64,000 nt of DNA from Alphaproteobacteria bacterium (GTDB lineage Bacteria > Pseudomonadota > Alphaproteobacteria > Rhodobacterales > Rhodobacteraceae), in the NCBI GenBank assembly GCA_030433335.1, contig JAUILL010000011.1, positions 38,512-102,511 of the forward strand. The letters are read 5' to 3'. Positions 1 to 7,949 of this stretch are shown here, piece after piece. A program made the position numbers and the translations under genes. The notes under the pieces are model-generated. The model saw nothing but the letters and a program-made list of their open reading frames with translations. It ran no database searches and had not been told where the DNA came from. The stretch's first letter is position 1; the number at the start of each line of letters is the position of its first letter.

Positions 1-738
1 ACGATGACCAGCACGTCAGAGCCTGCCTTTGTCTCTGGCGTGTGGGGCCCTTATTTTAGTGCGATGGTCCCCGGTCTTTGGTTGAACGAAGGTGGCCAGT
101 CCGCCGCCGGAGCGGCCATTGACGAGTTGATCCTGCATCATCCCTTTGCCCCCGAAGCGCAGGCTTTGGCGGATAAAGATGGCCTTTCACTGCCCGACTG
201 GCTGGCGAAAGAGGTCGAAGGTCGCGATGTCTTGCAAGCTGTCCAAGGTCTCCACGTCGTTCCCGAACCCATCGGCAACCGCGCACCCCATGCGGACCCG
301 AACACCCGCGCAGTGATCAGCGGCATCGGGATGGAGCGGGACAAGGACAGTCTGGTGGCTCTGTATCTCGCCAGCCTCTGCGGCCTTGGTTACGGCTTGC
401 GCCAAATCATTGAGGCGCAGGCCCGCACAGGCACCCACGTGAAAGAGGTGGTGATTAGTGGCGGTGCCGGACGATCGTCGTTGGTGCGCCAGGTGCTGGC
501 TGATGCCACTGGATTGCCAATCTGTGCACCAAAAGCCGAAGAGCCGGTTCTACTTGGTTCCGCAATCTTGGGAGCGATTGCCGGGCATGCTTTTCATTCG
601 GTGGCCGATGGGATGTCCGCCATGTCATCGCTCAGCGCCATGTATCAACCCGATCCAACTGCCCTAGCACGTCACAACGCGCGGTTCGCAGTCTATGAAA
701 CTCTGCAGGCGATCGCACGTCGCGCTGTTGACGTGTGA
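1..738 (+). CDS. FGGY-family carbohydrate kinase (pentulose kinase type), C-terminal part
   Basis: The reading frame is open at the first base, so this is the 3' part of a gene that begins outside the window. About 245 residues are visible. They match the second actin-like domain of FGGY kinases, which phosphorylate sugars or polyols with ATP in the cytoplasm. The stretch WLNEGGQSAAGAAID is typical of the D-ribulokinase/ribitol-kinase branch, and VVISGGAGRSSLVRQVLAD followed by a PEEPVLLGSAILGA-like segment is the conserved ATP-binding C-terminal region. The exact sugar cannot be told from the fragment. Nothing downstream looks co-transcribed. Confidence 0.85.
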   Translation, partial: TMTSTSEPAFVSGVWGPYFSAMVPGLWLNEGGQSAAGAAIDELILHHPFAPEAQALADKDGLSLPDWLAKEVEGRDVLQAVQGLHVVPEPIGNRAPHADPNTRAVISGIGMERDKDSLVALYLASLCGLGYGLRQIIEAQARTGTHVKEVVISGGAGRSSLVRQVLADATGLPICAPKAEEPVLLGSAILGAIAGHAFHSVADGMSAMSSLSAMYQPDPTALARHNARFAVYETLQAIARRAVDV

Positions 739-1607
739 CAGAAAGGACAGCTCCGCATACTCCTACGTGAAGCACATCTTCTTCGCTAGACATTTGCGCT
801 ATCGGTCCTCCAGAAGTTTCTCAGGTTCACGGCTGCAAATTTAAGTGTCTCCACGCTGCATGCTTCATGTGCTTCCGGAGCAAGCATGCAGCGTCTTCAT
901 CGTCCACTCGCAACGACTTCCAGAGCGTTGCTGCATTGCGTTAAATATTCGCGAACTTTCGGGACAAGTCAGCATCATCAATTGAGCCGACTTCTAGAAA
1001 GTACGGACTTTTGCCGTGCGATTTCCAAGATCGTGACGCGCACAGATGATCCCGGCAAAACCGGCACAATCGTCCATCTTGCCGCTTCGATAGGTTCGCT
1101 CAAAGCCGTTTGAGGCAGGCCATCAATGGCGCAACGCCTTTATCGCATCTAGAGTGTTTGATCGGTTTGAGCGGCGCAGTGTCGCAACTCGGGGCGCCGC
1201 TTCAATCGAACCCTCAACGGTCAATATTAGATACATTGGTAACCGTAAACAATCAGGGCCTTCTTCCATTGAGTGAATTCGTCTTGCGAGCAAGGCCGCG
1301 TGCGATCAGTGCCTTACGTGTTGCGCGGTCAATTATATAAAGGACGCAGCGACATGCGATTTCTGTTCTGGAGGGTGAGCTACAAGATGCTACACTCGTG
1401 ATGGCTTATTTGAATCGATTATCAAATGTGCACTCCATTGCAACTTTGCACGGGGCACATGACACCGGACAGACAGGCACCTTTGGCGACGGGCACAGAG
1501 CATGTCGAAGCGCGAAAGCAACCACTTCGGTTCGCTTGGCGCCTAATTCAAAGGTGACGGGTCGGCGGGATTTGTAGGTCTAGGAATTTGGTCCTTGGGA
1601 GGGGGCA
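739..1607. other. Intergenic region without a convincing gene
   Basis: About 870 bases between the kinase and phaC. It holds a perfect 13-bp inverted repeat at 853-894, listed separately. Two overlapping plus-strand reading frames (886-1113 and 1110-1340) have no recognisable domain, no good ribosome-binding site and irregular composition, so I read the stretch as non-coding, possibly decayed sequence. The last 20 bases carry the GGGAGGGGG Shine-Dalgarno of phaC. Confidence 0.5.
853..894. repeat. Perfect 13-bp inverted repeat (hairpin)
   Basis: ACGCTGCATGCTT (853-865) and its exact reverse complement AAGCATGCAGCGT (882-894) flank a 16-base loop, which itself contains the palindrome TCCGGA. 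A transcript would fold into a strong stem. It lies 115 bases after the kinase stop codon. No T-run follows, so it is not a textbook intrinsic terminator. It could be a processing or terminator-like hairpin, or an insertion-sequence end. Confidence 0.7.
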
Positions 1608-3371
1608 ATGAGCGATACAACGGAAGAAATCAGAGATTTGACAGTCAGTCAGCGCGAGTCCGCGGAGCGGTTGTTGAACCTGACTCAGCGGATGATGGCA
1701 GCATTGTCGCGGCGCAAAGCGCCCAACCCCGGAATTGAGGCGCCAGGGCCCGACCTCTATGCCAAGACAGCGGCCGCTTGGTGGGAACAAATCCTAACCA
1801 ATCCGACACGTGCTGCGGAGCAGGCGGCTGGCTTTTGGGAAGATTCTTTTAATGCTTGGCTCGGTGCGATCCAGCACTCAAGTGAGGGCCCCGGTACCGG
1901 AAGCGACAAGCGTTTCGCCGATGAAGGTTGGGACGCCAATCCATGGTTTGACTATCTGCGTCGCCAATACAAGGTGACCTCCGGCGCCATGCAGCAGGTG
2001 GTCGCAGACCTGGACACCATGGACGAGACCGACAAGCGGCGTCTTCGGTTTTTTACCGATCAGATGGCGAATATGATGGCGCCAAGCAACTTTTACAGTA
2101 CCAACCCAGCGGTGTTGCGCCGTGCTATGGAGACCGAGGGCGAAAGCCTGCTAAAGGGCCTAGAGAACCTGGTCAATGATCTCGAAGCGAATGACGGAGA
2201 GTTGTTGGTCAAACTGGTCGACGACAGTGCCTTCGCAGTCGGAGAAAATATCGCCACCTCTCCCGGCCAGGTTGTTTTGCGTACCAAAATGATGGAGCTC
2301 ATCCAGTATGCGCCCTCGACCGAAGACGTTCACGCTCTGCCGATTGTGATTTTCCCGCCCTGGATCAACAAATTCTATATTCTGGATCTCAAGCCTCAGA
2401 ACAGCATGATCCGCTGGCTGGTGGATCAGGGGTACACAGTATTCGTTGCCTCATGGGTCAATCCGGATGCCTCGCTCAAAGATGCCGGTCTTGAAGATTA
2501 TATCACTGATGGCTACCTCGCCGCGATCGAAGCGGCTAAATCGATCTGTGACCAAAAACAAGTGAATCTCGTCGGCTATTGCATTGCGGGAACAACACTT
2601 TCTCTGACGCTGTCCTACCTACACCAGATTGGCGATACCTCAGTGAACGCGGCAACTTTGTTTACAGCTCTCACAGATTTCTCCGATCAAGGAGAGTTCA
2701 CGCCTTTCCTGCAAGAGGATTTTGTTGAAGGGATCGGTGTCGAAGTAGACCGGTCCGGTCTTTTGCCCGCACGAGTAATGTCGCGCACGATGTCTTTTTT
2801 GCGCTCAAATGATCTGGTCTATGGTCCCGCAATCAAGTCCTACATGATGGGTGAAACACCACCCGCTTTTGATCTGCTGTTCTGGAATGGGGATAGCACA
2901 AATTTGCCCGGCCGGATGACGATGCAGTACCTCCGGGGGCTCTGCCGTGCCAATGAATTTTCCGAAGGGCATTTCGAGTTAATGGGCCGCAAACTGTCGC
3001 TGGCCGAAGTCACAGTGCCTCTGATGGCCATTACAGCCGAAACTGATCACATCGCTGCATGGAAAGATTGTTTCCGCGGCGTACAAGCCATGGGTTCGAC
3101 GGACAAGACATTCGTTCTGTCCCAGTCGGGACACATTGCCGGCATTGTGAACCCACCCTCTAAGAAGAAATACGGTCATTATACCAATCCTGACCTTTCT
3201 GTCTCTGCAGGGGATTGGCGTAGCGCCGCACAATTCCACGAAGGGTCTTGGTGGCCACTCTGGAATAGTTGGCTTGCTCCGCGCTCTGGCGAGCTGGTCC
3301 CCGCCCGAGAACCTGAAAAACTCGGGTTGGGTGCGGCCCCGGGCAGCTACGTAAAATCGCGGGGTATCTAG
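1608..3371 (+). CDS. phaC: Class I poly(3-hydroxyalkanoate) synthase
   Basis: A cytoplasmic, granule-bound enzyme that polymerises (R)-3-hydroxyacyl-CoA into PHA storage polyester. At 587 residues it fits class I synthases. An N-terminal PhaC_N region (about residues 70-240) precedes an alpha/beta-hydrolase domain. The lipase-box-like motif GYCIAG carries the catalytic Cys325; Asp480 (AETDH) and His509 (QSGHIAG) complete the triad, and NPPSKKK follows as in other PhaC proteins. The start has a strong GGGAGGGGG Shine-Dalgarno. The gene stands alone here: phaA, phaB, phaP and phaR are not adjacent. The following 300 bases have no clear gene. Confidence 0.96.
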   Translation: MSDTTEEIRDLTVSQRESAERLLNLTQRMMAALSRRKAPNPGIEAPGPDLYAKTAAAWWEQILTNPTRAAEQAAGFWEDSFNAWLGAIQHSSEGPGTGSDKRFADEGWDANPWFDYLRRQYKVTSGAMQQVVADLDTMDETDKRRLRFFTDQMANMMAPSNFYSTNPAVLRRAMETEGESLLKGLENLVNDLEANDGELLVKLVDDSAFAVGENIATSPGQVVLRTKMMELIQYAPSTEDVHALPIVIFPPWINKFYILDLKPQNSMIRWLVDQGYTVFVASWVNPDASLKDAGLEDYITDGYLAAIEAAKSICDQKQVNLVGYCIAGTTLSLTLSYLHQIGDTSVNAATLFTALTDFSDQGEFTPFLQEDFVEGIGVEVDRSGLLPARVMSRTMSFLRSNDLVYGPAIKSYMMGETPPAFDLLFWNGDSTNLPGRMTMQYLRGLCRANEFSEGHFELMGRKLSLAEVTVPLMAITAETDHIAAWKDCFRGVQAMGSTDKTFVLSQSGHIAGIVNPPSKKKYGHYTNPDLSVSAGDWRSAAQFHEGSWWPLWNSWLAPRSGELVPAREPEKLGLGAAPGSYVKSRGI

Positions 3372-3675
3372 GGATCAACTTACTAGTACTGCTGCAGCGA
3401 TAAACAGATCGGTCCGTCCATAAACTCCAGTCGTGCACACGATTGATGGACAATTTGGTCGGACCAATCAAGCGTTGACGCAATATTCTCTGAACCGTTA
3501 GCGACAACTAGGTTAATCGGAGAAATGAGAGCAGCATTACATTGCGCATCAACCTCAGAAGTTGGTGCTTACAGGTGCGTGCAAAATCGAAAAGCGCCCT
3601 TCTACAACGGACCTATAATTTCATCTGTAAATTCAATTGACGTTCGCCGACCCGCAGAAATTCCGCAGAGCCCGG
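3372..3675. other. Intergenic region with an orphan GntR-type dyad
   Basis: About 300 bases between convergent phaC and the CYTH gene. The one striking element is the dyad TTGGTCGGACCAA at 3455-3467. A 55-codon plus-strand frame at 3525-3692 begins right after GGAGAA, but it has no recognisable domain and runs into the CYTH gene. I do not call it a gene. Confidence 0.5.
3455..3467. promoter_or_regulatory. Dyad TTGGTCGGACCAA, GntR/FadR-type operator candidate
   Basis: A perfect 6-1-6 inverted repeat. TGGTC-N-GACCA is the kind of half-site bound by FadR/FCD-subfamily GntR repressors such as PdhR and LldR (family knowledge). There is no obvious regulated gene next to it; it lies 80 bases after phaC, facing a region with no confident gene. 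Confidence 0.45.
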
Positions 3676-4152
3676 TTAATCTGGAACTTTAGATGCAACT
3701 GATAATGCACTGTTTTTGTAGCGTTTGTCTTCAGTCACATCTGCACCGAACCAACCGGGTGCAGTGAAGGCCTCGGCGTCTTCGACCGAAGCAAACTCGA
3801 CCTCGACCAGTTGCAACCCCGCCAAGTGGCCCTCGAAAATGTCCAGCTCAACCGCCGCGCCATCCGCCAGTGCGCCGGTGTAGCGCGTCTTTTCCAAACG
3901 GCGCCCTTCGGTCGCGGGCCAGAGCGTTTCGAACTGCGCTTGCTCTACCGCAGTTTCGTATTCCGCGCGCGCGAGGGTGCCCCTGGATTTGACGGTGATG
4001 TAGTAGCCCTGCCCTTTTTGGCGGACGCGCACCTCAATGCTGTCCTCGCCCGAGGTGATGTATCCTTGGCGGACGACTTCGGTTTTGAAACCGTTTAACG
4101 CGGGGCACTCTTTCACGAGGAACTTCTTCTCGATTTCCATGGGCGCGCTCAT
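3676..4152 (-). CDS. CYTH-domain protein (triphosphate tunnel metalloenzyme)
   Basis: At 158 residues this is a single CYTH domain. The signature ExExK is present as E6-I7-E8-K9-K10, followed by the alternating charged strands expected of the tunnel (IEVRVRQK, YYITVKSRG, VELDIFEG, LVEVEFAS). CYTH proteins bind and often hydrolyse triphosphate-containing substrates, including inorganic tripolyphosphate, with a divalent metal; some are adenylate cyclases or thiamine triphosphatases. The start codon overlaps the stop of the ParA gene by 4 bases (ATGA). The CHAD gene upstream makes a polyphosphate or tripolyphosphate substrate the likeliest reading. Confidence 0.88.
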   Translation of the reverse strand: MSAPMEIEKKFLVKECPALNGFKTEVVRQGYITSGEDSIEVRVRQKGQGYYITVKSRGTLARAEYETAVEQAQFETLWPATEGRRLEKTRYTGALADGAAVELDIFEGHLAGLQLVEVEFASVEDAEAFTAPGWFGADVTEDKRYKNSALSVASKVPD

Positions 4153-4901
4153 GCTTTGTTCAGCCTTTCCATCACTTCGTTATGCAACTGGCGATAGGCC
4201 ACCGCGACCGCACTGCGAGGCGCCGTTGCCACCACAGGAGCACGATGCACCCCCATCCGCTCGACATCCGAGGCAAAGGCGATCTGCGTTTCGAGGAAGC
4301 GCTTCTTATGCTCCTTGCGCATCTCGTCCATGGTCTGACCATGCAGCGACTTCACCCCTTGGGTCATCGAAAAGAACGCGTGCAGCTTCTTTGGCGGCAG
4401 TCCATTCTCGCGGAAGAACTCCTCAAGCTGCTGGAACGTCCGCTGGGACAAGGTCGTGGGGATCACGGGAACAACAATGCCATCCGCCGCACTGAACACG
4501 TTCTCGGACAGGGTCGAGATATTCGGCGGGCAGTCCAGCAAGATCACATCGTAATCGCTTTTGACCGACTTCAGCGCCTTTTTCAGGCGCGAGCGGCTGT
4601 TCTTCATTCGGCTGAGGAACACGTCGAAATCGCGGAACGTCATGTTCGCGGGCAGGATATCCAGATTGTCGTAGTCGCTGCCACGGATCGACTTGGTGAA
4701 CCGCTCGACATCGTCAAAGAACTTGGTCTCGGTCAGTTTTTTGGAGGGCTTCACGCGGAAATAGAAACTCGACGCCCCCTGCGGGTCCAGATCACACAGC
4801 AAGGTCCGGTACCCGGCATCCGCCAGCGCATAGGACAGGTTCACGGCGGTCGCGGTTTTGCCAACGCCGCCCTTGTTCGAATAGCACGCAATGATTTTCA
4901 T
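4149..4901 (-). CDS. ParA/Soj-type P-loop ATPase
   Basis: A 250-residue ParA-family ATPase without an N-terminal DNA-binding extension. The deviant Walker A motif KGGVGKT sits at residues 10-16 with the signature Lys10 and Lys15. CDLDPQG follows as the A' motif and VILLDCPPN as Walker B. Such ATPases dimerise on ATP, bind nucleoid DNA non-specifically and move or space a cargo: plasmids, carboxysomes, chemoreceptor arrays or storage granules. No repABC or parB gene and no parS sites are nearby. Its neighbours are a CHAD gene (2-base gap) and a CYTH gene (4-base overlap), so the cargo is more likely polyphosphate than DNA. The last point is inference. Confidence 0.9.
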   Translation of the reverse strand: MKIIACYSNKGGVGKTATAVNLSYALADAGYRTLLCDLDPQGASSFYFRVKPSKKLTETKFFDDVERFTKSIRGSDYDNLDILPANMTFRDFDVFLSRMKNSRSRLKKALKSVKSDYDVILLDCPPNISTLSENVFSAADGIVVPVIPTTLSQRTFQQLEEFFRENGLPPKKLHAFFSMTQGVKSLHGQTMDEMRKEHKKRFLETQIAFASDVERMGVHRAPVVATAPRSAVAVAYRQLHNEVMERLNKA

Positions 4902-4903
4902 GG

Positions 4904-6430
4904 TTACCCCTCCCCGCCGTGGAACAGATCCCGGAATGTTGCTTGTGTCTCCGGACTATTGAATGCCGCGAAACTCTCGACGACCTTTTGACGCTCCGCG
5001 AGCTGTCGCTGGTGCAGCACCGCGATCAAGGCACCGACACTCTGCGCCAGTTGCATATTGCCCGCGTGATCGCCGGCCCCCAGCCCCTCTAGAAAATCTT
5101 TCAGGCTCTCTTGCTGGACGGAGTAGTCGTTAAAGAGCCCCAGATTGTCCTGCAGCTTTTTCAGCGGTTTGATCAGAGACTTGAACTCATCCTTCGGGAA
5201 GGCTGGTTTGAAGAACTCCATCAGGTAGCGCAGTTTCTTGCACTGGATGCGCAGTTCGTGGACCTCTTCATCCTCGGTCTGATCATCAATCCCCGCAGCG
5301 ATTTTGCAAATCTTGCGATAGCGTTTCCAGATCAGGGCAGAGGCGAAATCGTGCGCAGGTGCGTCCGCTGCCGGTCCCGCGTGTAGCTTCTTGGGCGTGT
5401 CAAACAGGTGGATCAGTTTTGTGATCTCTGCCTCGTAGCCTTTGCTCTTCAGATGCTTTGACAGCGTCTGCTGCGCTTGCCCGCGTTCGGCCGCGAACAT
5501 CTCGAACATGCGCTCCAGCCCGCCGTGAAGGCTCTCGGGCAGCAGATCGAAAAAGAACTCACGCTCCAGCAGGTACACATCCAGATCGCGCAGCCGCCCC
5601 GTGGGTGCCATCAGATCAGAGAACCGCTGTTTCAGCTTCTCCGTCTGTTTTTCGGAATAGACGCTTTTAAAAAGGCTCAGCACCGACCGGATTTTGCGCA
5701 GAGCGATCCGGTAGTCGTGCAGGTACTCGACATCAACGTCGTCAATCACGCCCTGCTCGTTACGGCGCGCCACAGGAAGATAAGCCCCGATGATCGCATT
5801 TGCTGTCTCGAACGCCGTGGCATCTTTGGCCAGATCGAGTTTGGGCTTGGCGACATAAGACTGATGGTCTGGGAAAAGAGCCTTCAGCGGATGCGCATCC
5901 GTCAGCGGAACCGCACCCGCCAAGGCCAGATCATTTTGCAACTGGCCAAAGGCTTTGTCGTAGCCCCTCAGGCTCTGCAACCGAGCGATCGCCACGCCTT
6001 GCCCTGCCTCTGTCGTCAGCACGTGGAATTTGGCGCGGGCCTGCGTCTTTTCCTCTTCGTCGACCAAAGCGAGCTGCGCCGAGGACAAATGCCCCTGCCC
6101 CAGCGGAACAAGGCTCCGGAGTGCAGGCACACAGCCAAGTGCATCTTTGACTGGGCCCGAGGGTAGGTCGGCGACAAACCCCGCCGGAGCGCCGACACCA
6201 GACTGCTCAAGCATTCCGCGATCAGAAGTCCAAAGGTTCAGGTCAGCGCCCACTTGCAGCAAGCACATACCGCGCTGGCGCAGGTCTTCGTCGAACGTAT
6301 CCAGCAGATCAAAGGCCGAGTCGTCTTCGCTGCGGGTCAGTAGCGCGGTCAGTTTGCCCGACGGCGCGCCTGAAAAAGCATCAAGCGCCGAGGCCGGAAC
6401 CAAGTACATAGGAACGGGTAAAATGGGCAT
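4904..6430 (-). CDS. CHAD-domain protein (polyphosphate-binding)
   Basis: A 508-residue protein. The C-terminal half (about residues 210-490) is a CHAD domain: long helices rich in His, Arg and Lys, such as LHDYRIALRKIRSVLSLFK and VHELRIQCKKLRYLMEFF. CHAD domains bind polyphosphate, and some have been found on polyphosphate granules. The N-terminal ~200 residues lack the CYTH domain often fused to CHAD and are not recognisable; here the CYTH is a separate gene two positions on. The start lies 3 bases after the stop of the ribbon-helix-helix gene, so translation is probably coupled. Confidence 0.88.
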   Translation of the reverse strand: MPILPVPMYLVPASALDAFSGAPSGKLTALLTRSEDDSAFDLLDTFDEDLRQRGMCLLQVGADLNLWTSDRGMLEQSGVGAPAGFVADLPSGPVKDALGCVPALRSLVPLGQGHLSSAQLALVDEEEKTQARAKFHVLTTEAGQGVAIARLQSLRGYDKAFGQLQNDLALAGAVPLTDAHPLKALFPDHQSYVAKPKLDLAKDATAFETANAIIGAYLPVARRNEQGVIDDVDVEYLHDYRIALRKIRSVLSLFKSVYSEKQTEKLKQRFSDLMAPTGRLRDLDVYLLEREFFFDLLPESLHGGLERMFEMFAAERGQAQQTLSKHLKSKGYEAEITKLIHLFDTPKKLHAGPAADAPAHDFASALIWKRYRKICKIAAGIDDQTEDEEVHELRIQCKKLRYLMEFFKPAFPKDEFKSLIKPLKKLQDNLGLFNDYSVQQESLKDFLEGLGAGDHAGNMQLAQSVGALIAVLHQRQLAERQKVVESFAAFNSPETQATFRDLFHGGEG

Positions 6431-6433
6431 ATT

Positions 6434-6607
6434 TCAGGATTTCTTCAGATAATCTTCGACTAGGGTTTCGATGATCCTCTGGACGCTCGTATCCTCTTCG
6501 ATCGCGCGCAGTTTCAAAGCCTTGAGAGTTTTACTATCCAGCCGGAGCGAGGTGTTCTTCTTCTTGGATTTGTCATCTTTGTCCGATGACTTTTTATCTT
6601 TCGACAT
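6434..6607 (-). CDS. Small ribbon-helix-helix protein, first gene of the ParA/CHAD/CYTH operon
   Basis: A 57-residue protein. A 19-residue, Lys/Asp/Ser-rich, probably disordered N-terminal tail precedes a ribbon-helix-helix fold: the strand TSLRLDSKTLKALKLRAIEE and then a helix (TSVQRIIETLVEDYLKK). This is the plan of ParG-type centromere-binding partners of ParA and of autorepressors of the Arc/MetJ class. I chose the internal ATG because the upstream 38 codons of the open frame overlap the promoter and operator. The dyad at 6620-6637 ends 13 bases before this ATG, which fits autoregulation. Confidence 0.72.
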   Translation of the reverse strand: MSKDKKSSDKDDKSKKKNTSLRLDSKTLKALKLRAIEEDTSVQRIIETLVEDYLKKS

Positions 6608-6619
6608 GGGCAGTCCACT

Positions 6620-6637
6620 TTGACGTAATGACGTCAA
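6620..6637 (-). promoter_or_regulatory. 18-bp operator dyad before the RHH gene
   Basis: TTGACGT (6620-6626) and ACGTCAA (6631-6637) form a perfect 7-4-7 inverted repeat. It touches the -10 element and ends 13 bases before the ATG, so a bound protein would block transcription. The RHH protein encoded just downstream is the natural candidate binder. Confidence 0.65.
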
Positions 6638-6664
6638 TATTTCACTTTCATGAAGTTTTTTCAA
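6636..6664 (-). promoter_or_regulatory. Sigma-70-type promoter of the RHH/CHAD/ParA/CYTH operon
   Basis: On the minus strand TTGAAA (6664-6659) is followed after exactly 17 bases by AATATT (6641-6636). These match the -35 and -10 consensus at 5 and 4 of 6 positions. The -10 overlaps the first bases of the operator dyad. Confidence 0.5.
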
Positions 6665-6959
6665 CCGCTTGGCCAAATTTTCTTGAAACCGGGCGGGAAC
6701 GGGCTTGTCATACTGCCACAAAGAGCAGAAACCGAATTTCCCTCAATCATACCGAGTAGGTACATGTTATGGAAAAATGTCTGTTTGTCGCCGAGACCGA
6801 TGCGAGCAATGCGGTCAGCCACGTGTGGTTTCACAGAGAAAATAGCTTGCCCCGCCCCGTTCAGCCTCGCGACGTGACCCTCGACCACCTCTCCAACGCC
6901 GAGTTCTCTGGCGCACCGGCTGAGTCGATTTCCGCTTGGCTCGAACGCTTCGCGATCTC
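6665..6959. other. Intergenic stretch, no confident gene
   Basis: About 300 bases between the RHH promoter and the SRPBCC gene. Open frames exist on both strands (plus 6769-6978, minus 6661-7008) and read as shadows of each other. Neither shows a known domain. The plus-strand frame (69 codons) has only a weak GAGTAGG upstream and runs into the end of the SRPBCC gene. Confidence 0.4.
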
Positions 6960-7370
6960 TTACTGCCGCTCGACGTAGGCTTTGAAGTTGTTCAGAATTG
7001 CTTGCCATCCATCCCGTTGCATCTCGTAGGGATGCTCTTGTTCCGGATCAAAGGTGGTCTGAACAACGGTACCGTTTTCATTCGGCGCAAAGGTTGTTTC
7101 AACCTTGCGCCCATCTTCTAGGTGACAGGACAAACGGGACAATGGTTCGATCGCATCGTAGATGCATACCAAGTCAAAACCGAACGTGCCGTCTTTCGCC
7201 TCCATCCTTGAATTCGCTGCGCCCCCGACCCGTAGGTCCACCGACGCCCTCGGGCAATGCCAGTCATCAGAAGCAAAATTCCAGCCGATGATGTGAGCGC
7301 CTTGGGTATAGCAATCCCATACGAGTTGCACCTGCGCATCAATCACAGCGGAGATTGTAATGGGCGACAT
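6960..7370 (-). CDS. SRPBCC / AHSA1-type START-like protein
   Basis: A 136-residue helix-grip protein of the activator-of-Hsp90-ATPase-like (AHSA1/SRPBCC) family. It opens with ITISAVIDAQVQLVWDCYTQGAHIIGWNFAS and shows the family's central strands and a C-terminal helix (MQRDGWQAILNNFKAYVERQ). Small proteins of this kind bind hydrophobic ligands, and their substrates are mostly unknown. The internal ATG at 7370 was chosen because GGAGAAAGG lies 8 bases upstream, whereas the longer frame overlaps the neighbouring gene. It lies 35 bases downstream of a PhnB-type VOC gene, a common pairing. Confidence 0.85.
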   Translation of the reverse strand: MSPITISAVIDAQVQLVWDCYTQGAHIIGWNFASDDWHCPRASVDLRVGGAANSRMEAKDGTFGFDLVCIYDAIEPLSRLSCHLEDGRKVETTFAPNENGTVVQTTFDPEQEHPYEMQRDGWQAILNNFKAYVERQ

Positions 7371-7405
7371 TTTGAAAACCTTTCTCCGGCGCAACCGAAA
7401 CAAAA

Positions 7406-7822
7406 TTACATCGCTTTGTAGGGGCCAGTGAGTTGCCAACGAATATGAAAGCGATCTTTCAACGCCGCAAAGGCGTCAGTCCAGAACTGAGGACCGAAAG
7501 CTTCTTGAATTTCAGCCCCTTCAACCAGGGCATCATAGGCCGCCTTGGCCGACTCGACGTCTGGAAATTCAACGGTCAGCGAAATATTCGACGTTTCTGC
7601 CGAGGTTCCCTGAACGTTGTCCGAAGCCATTATGCGTGTGCCGTCAGGCATGGTGTAGGTCAGGTTCATAACCATTTGCGACTGCTCAGGTGGAAGCGGC
7701 GGATCGTGCGGGATGTCGCCCATACGCATGAGGCCTGTGATCTCACCTCCAAACACCTTGGCATAGGTGGTCATTGCTTCTTCGCAAGTACCGTTAAAGT
7801 AGAGATAGGGAACAACGGCCAT
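7406..7822 (-). CDS. PhnB-type VOC (glyoxalase/bleomycin-resistance fold) protein
   Basis: A 138-residue single-domain VOC protein. It starts with the typical PhnB-like AVVPYLYFNGTCEEAMTTYAKVFGG, continues with GDIPHD and PDGTRIMASDN, and ends FGPQFWTDAFAALKDRFHIRWQL, all standard for this family. The usual metal ligands of glyoxalases are not all evident, as is common in PhnB-like proteins, so no reaction is assigned. The start is placed at the ATG before AVVPYL because the extra 59 upstream codons are not family-like and run back into the Crp/Fnr gene. Probably co-transcribed with the SRPBCC gene. Confidence 0.82.
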   Translation of the reverse strand: MAVVPYLYFNGTCEEAMTTYAKVFGGEITGLMRMGDIPHDPPLPPEQSQMVMNLTYTMPDGTRIMASDNVQGTSAETSNISLTVEFPDVESAKAAYDALVEGAEIQEAFGPQFWTDAFAALKDRFHIRWQLTGPYKAM

Positions 7823-7949
7823 ACAGAAATCCAATTTGAAATGCGCTGTTAGCTGCACGCTATTTTCGCCCCACCGTTGCGTCAAGTAGGCGCGCAACAG
7901 CAAGGGCGCACCGTTCACGGAACAAGCAAAAAAGGGCTCAAAAAGAAAG

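Noticed and set aside
886..1340. Two overlapping plus-strand reading frames of 75 and 76 codons
   Set aside because: No recognisable domain or Shine-Dalgarno, and they lie in a low-quality region beside a hairpin. Probably chance frames.
3525..3692. 55-codon plus-strand frame starting after GGAGAA
   Set aside because: Short spacing to the ATG, no domain, and overlap with the convergent CYTH gene. Kept only as a note.
4182..4991. Long plus-strand frame antisense to the ParA gene
   Set aside because: It is the mirror of a GC-rich coding frame; the minus-strand protein has clear Walker motifs.
6661..7008. Open frames on both strands (minus 6661-7008, plus 6769-6978)
   Set aside because: They shadow each other and neither has a domain or a convincing ribosome-binding site.
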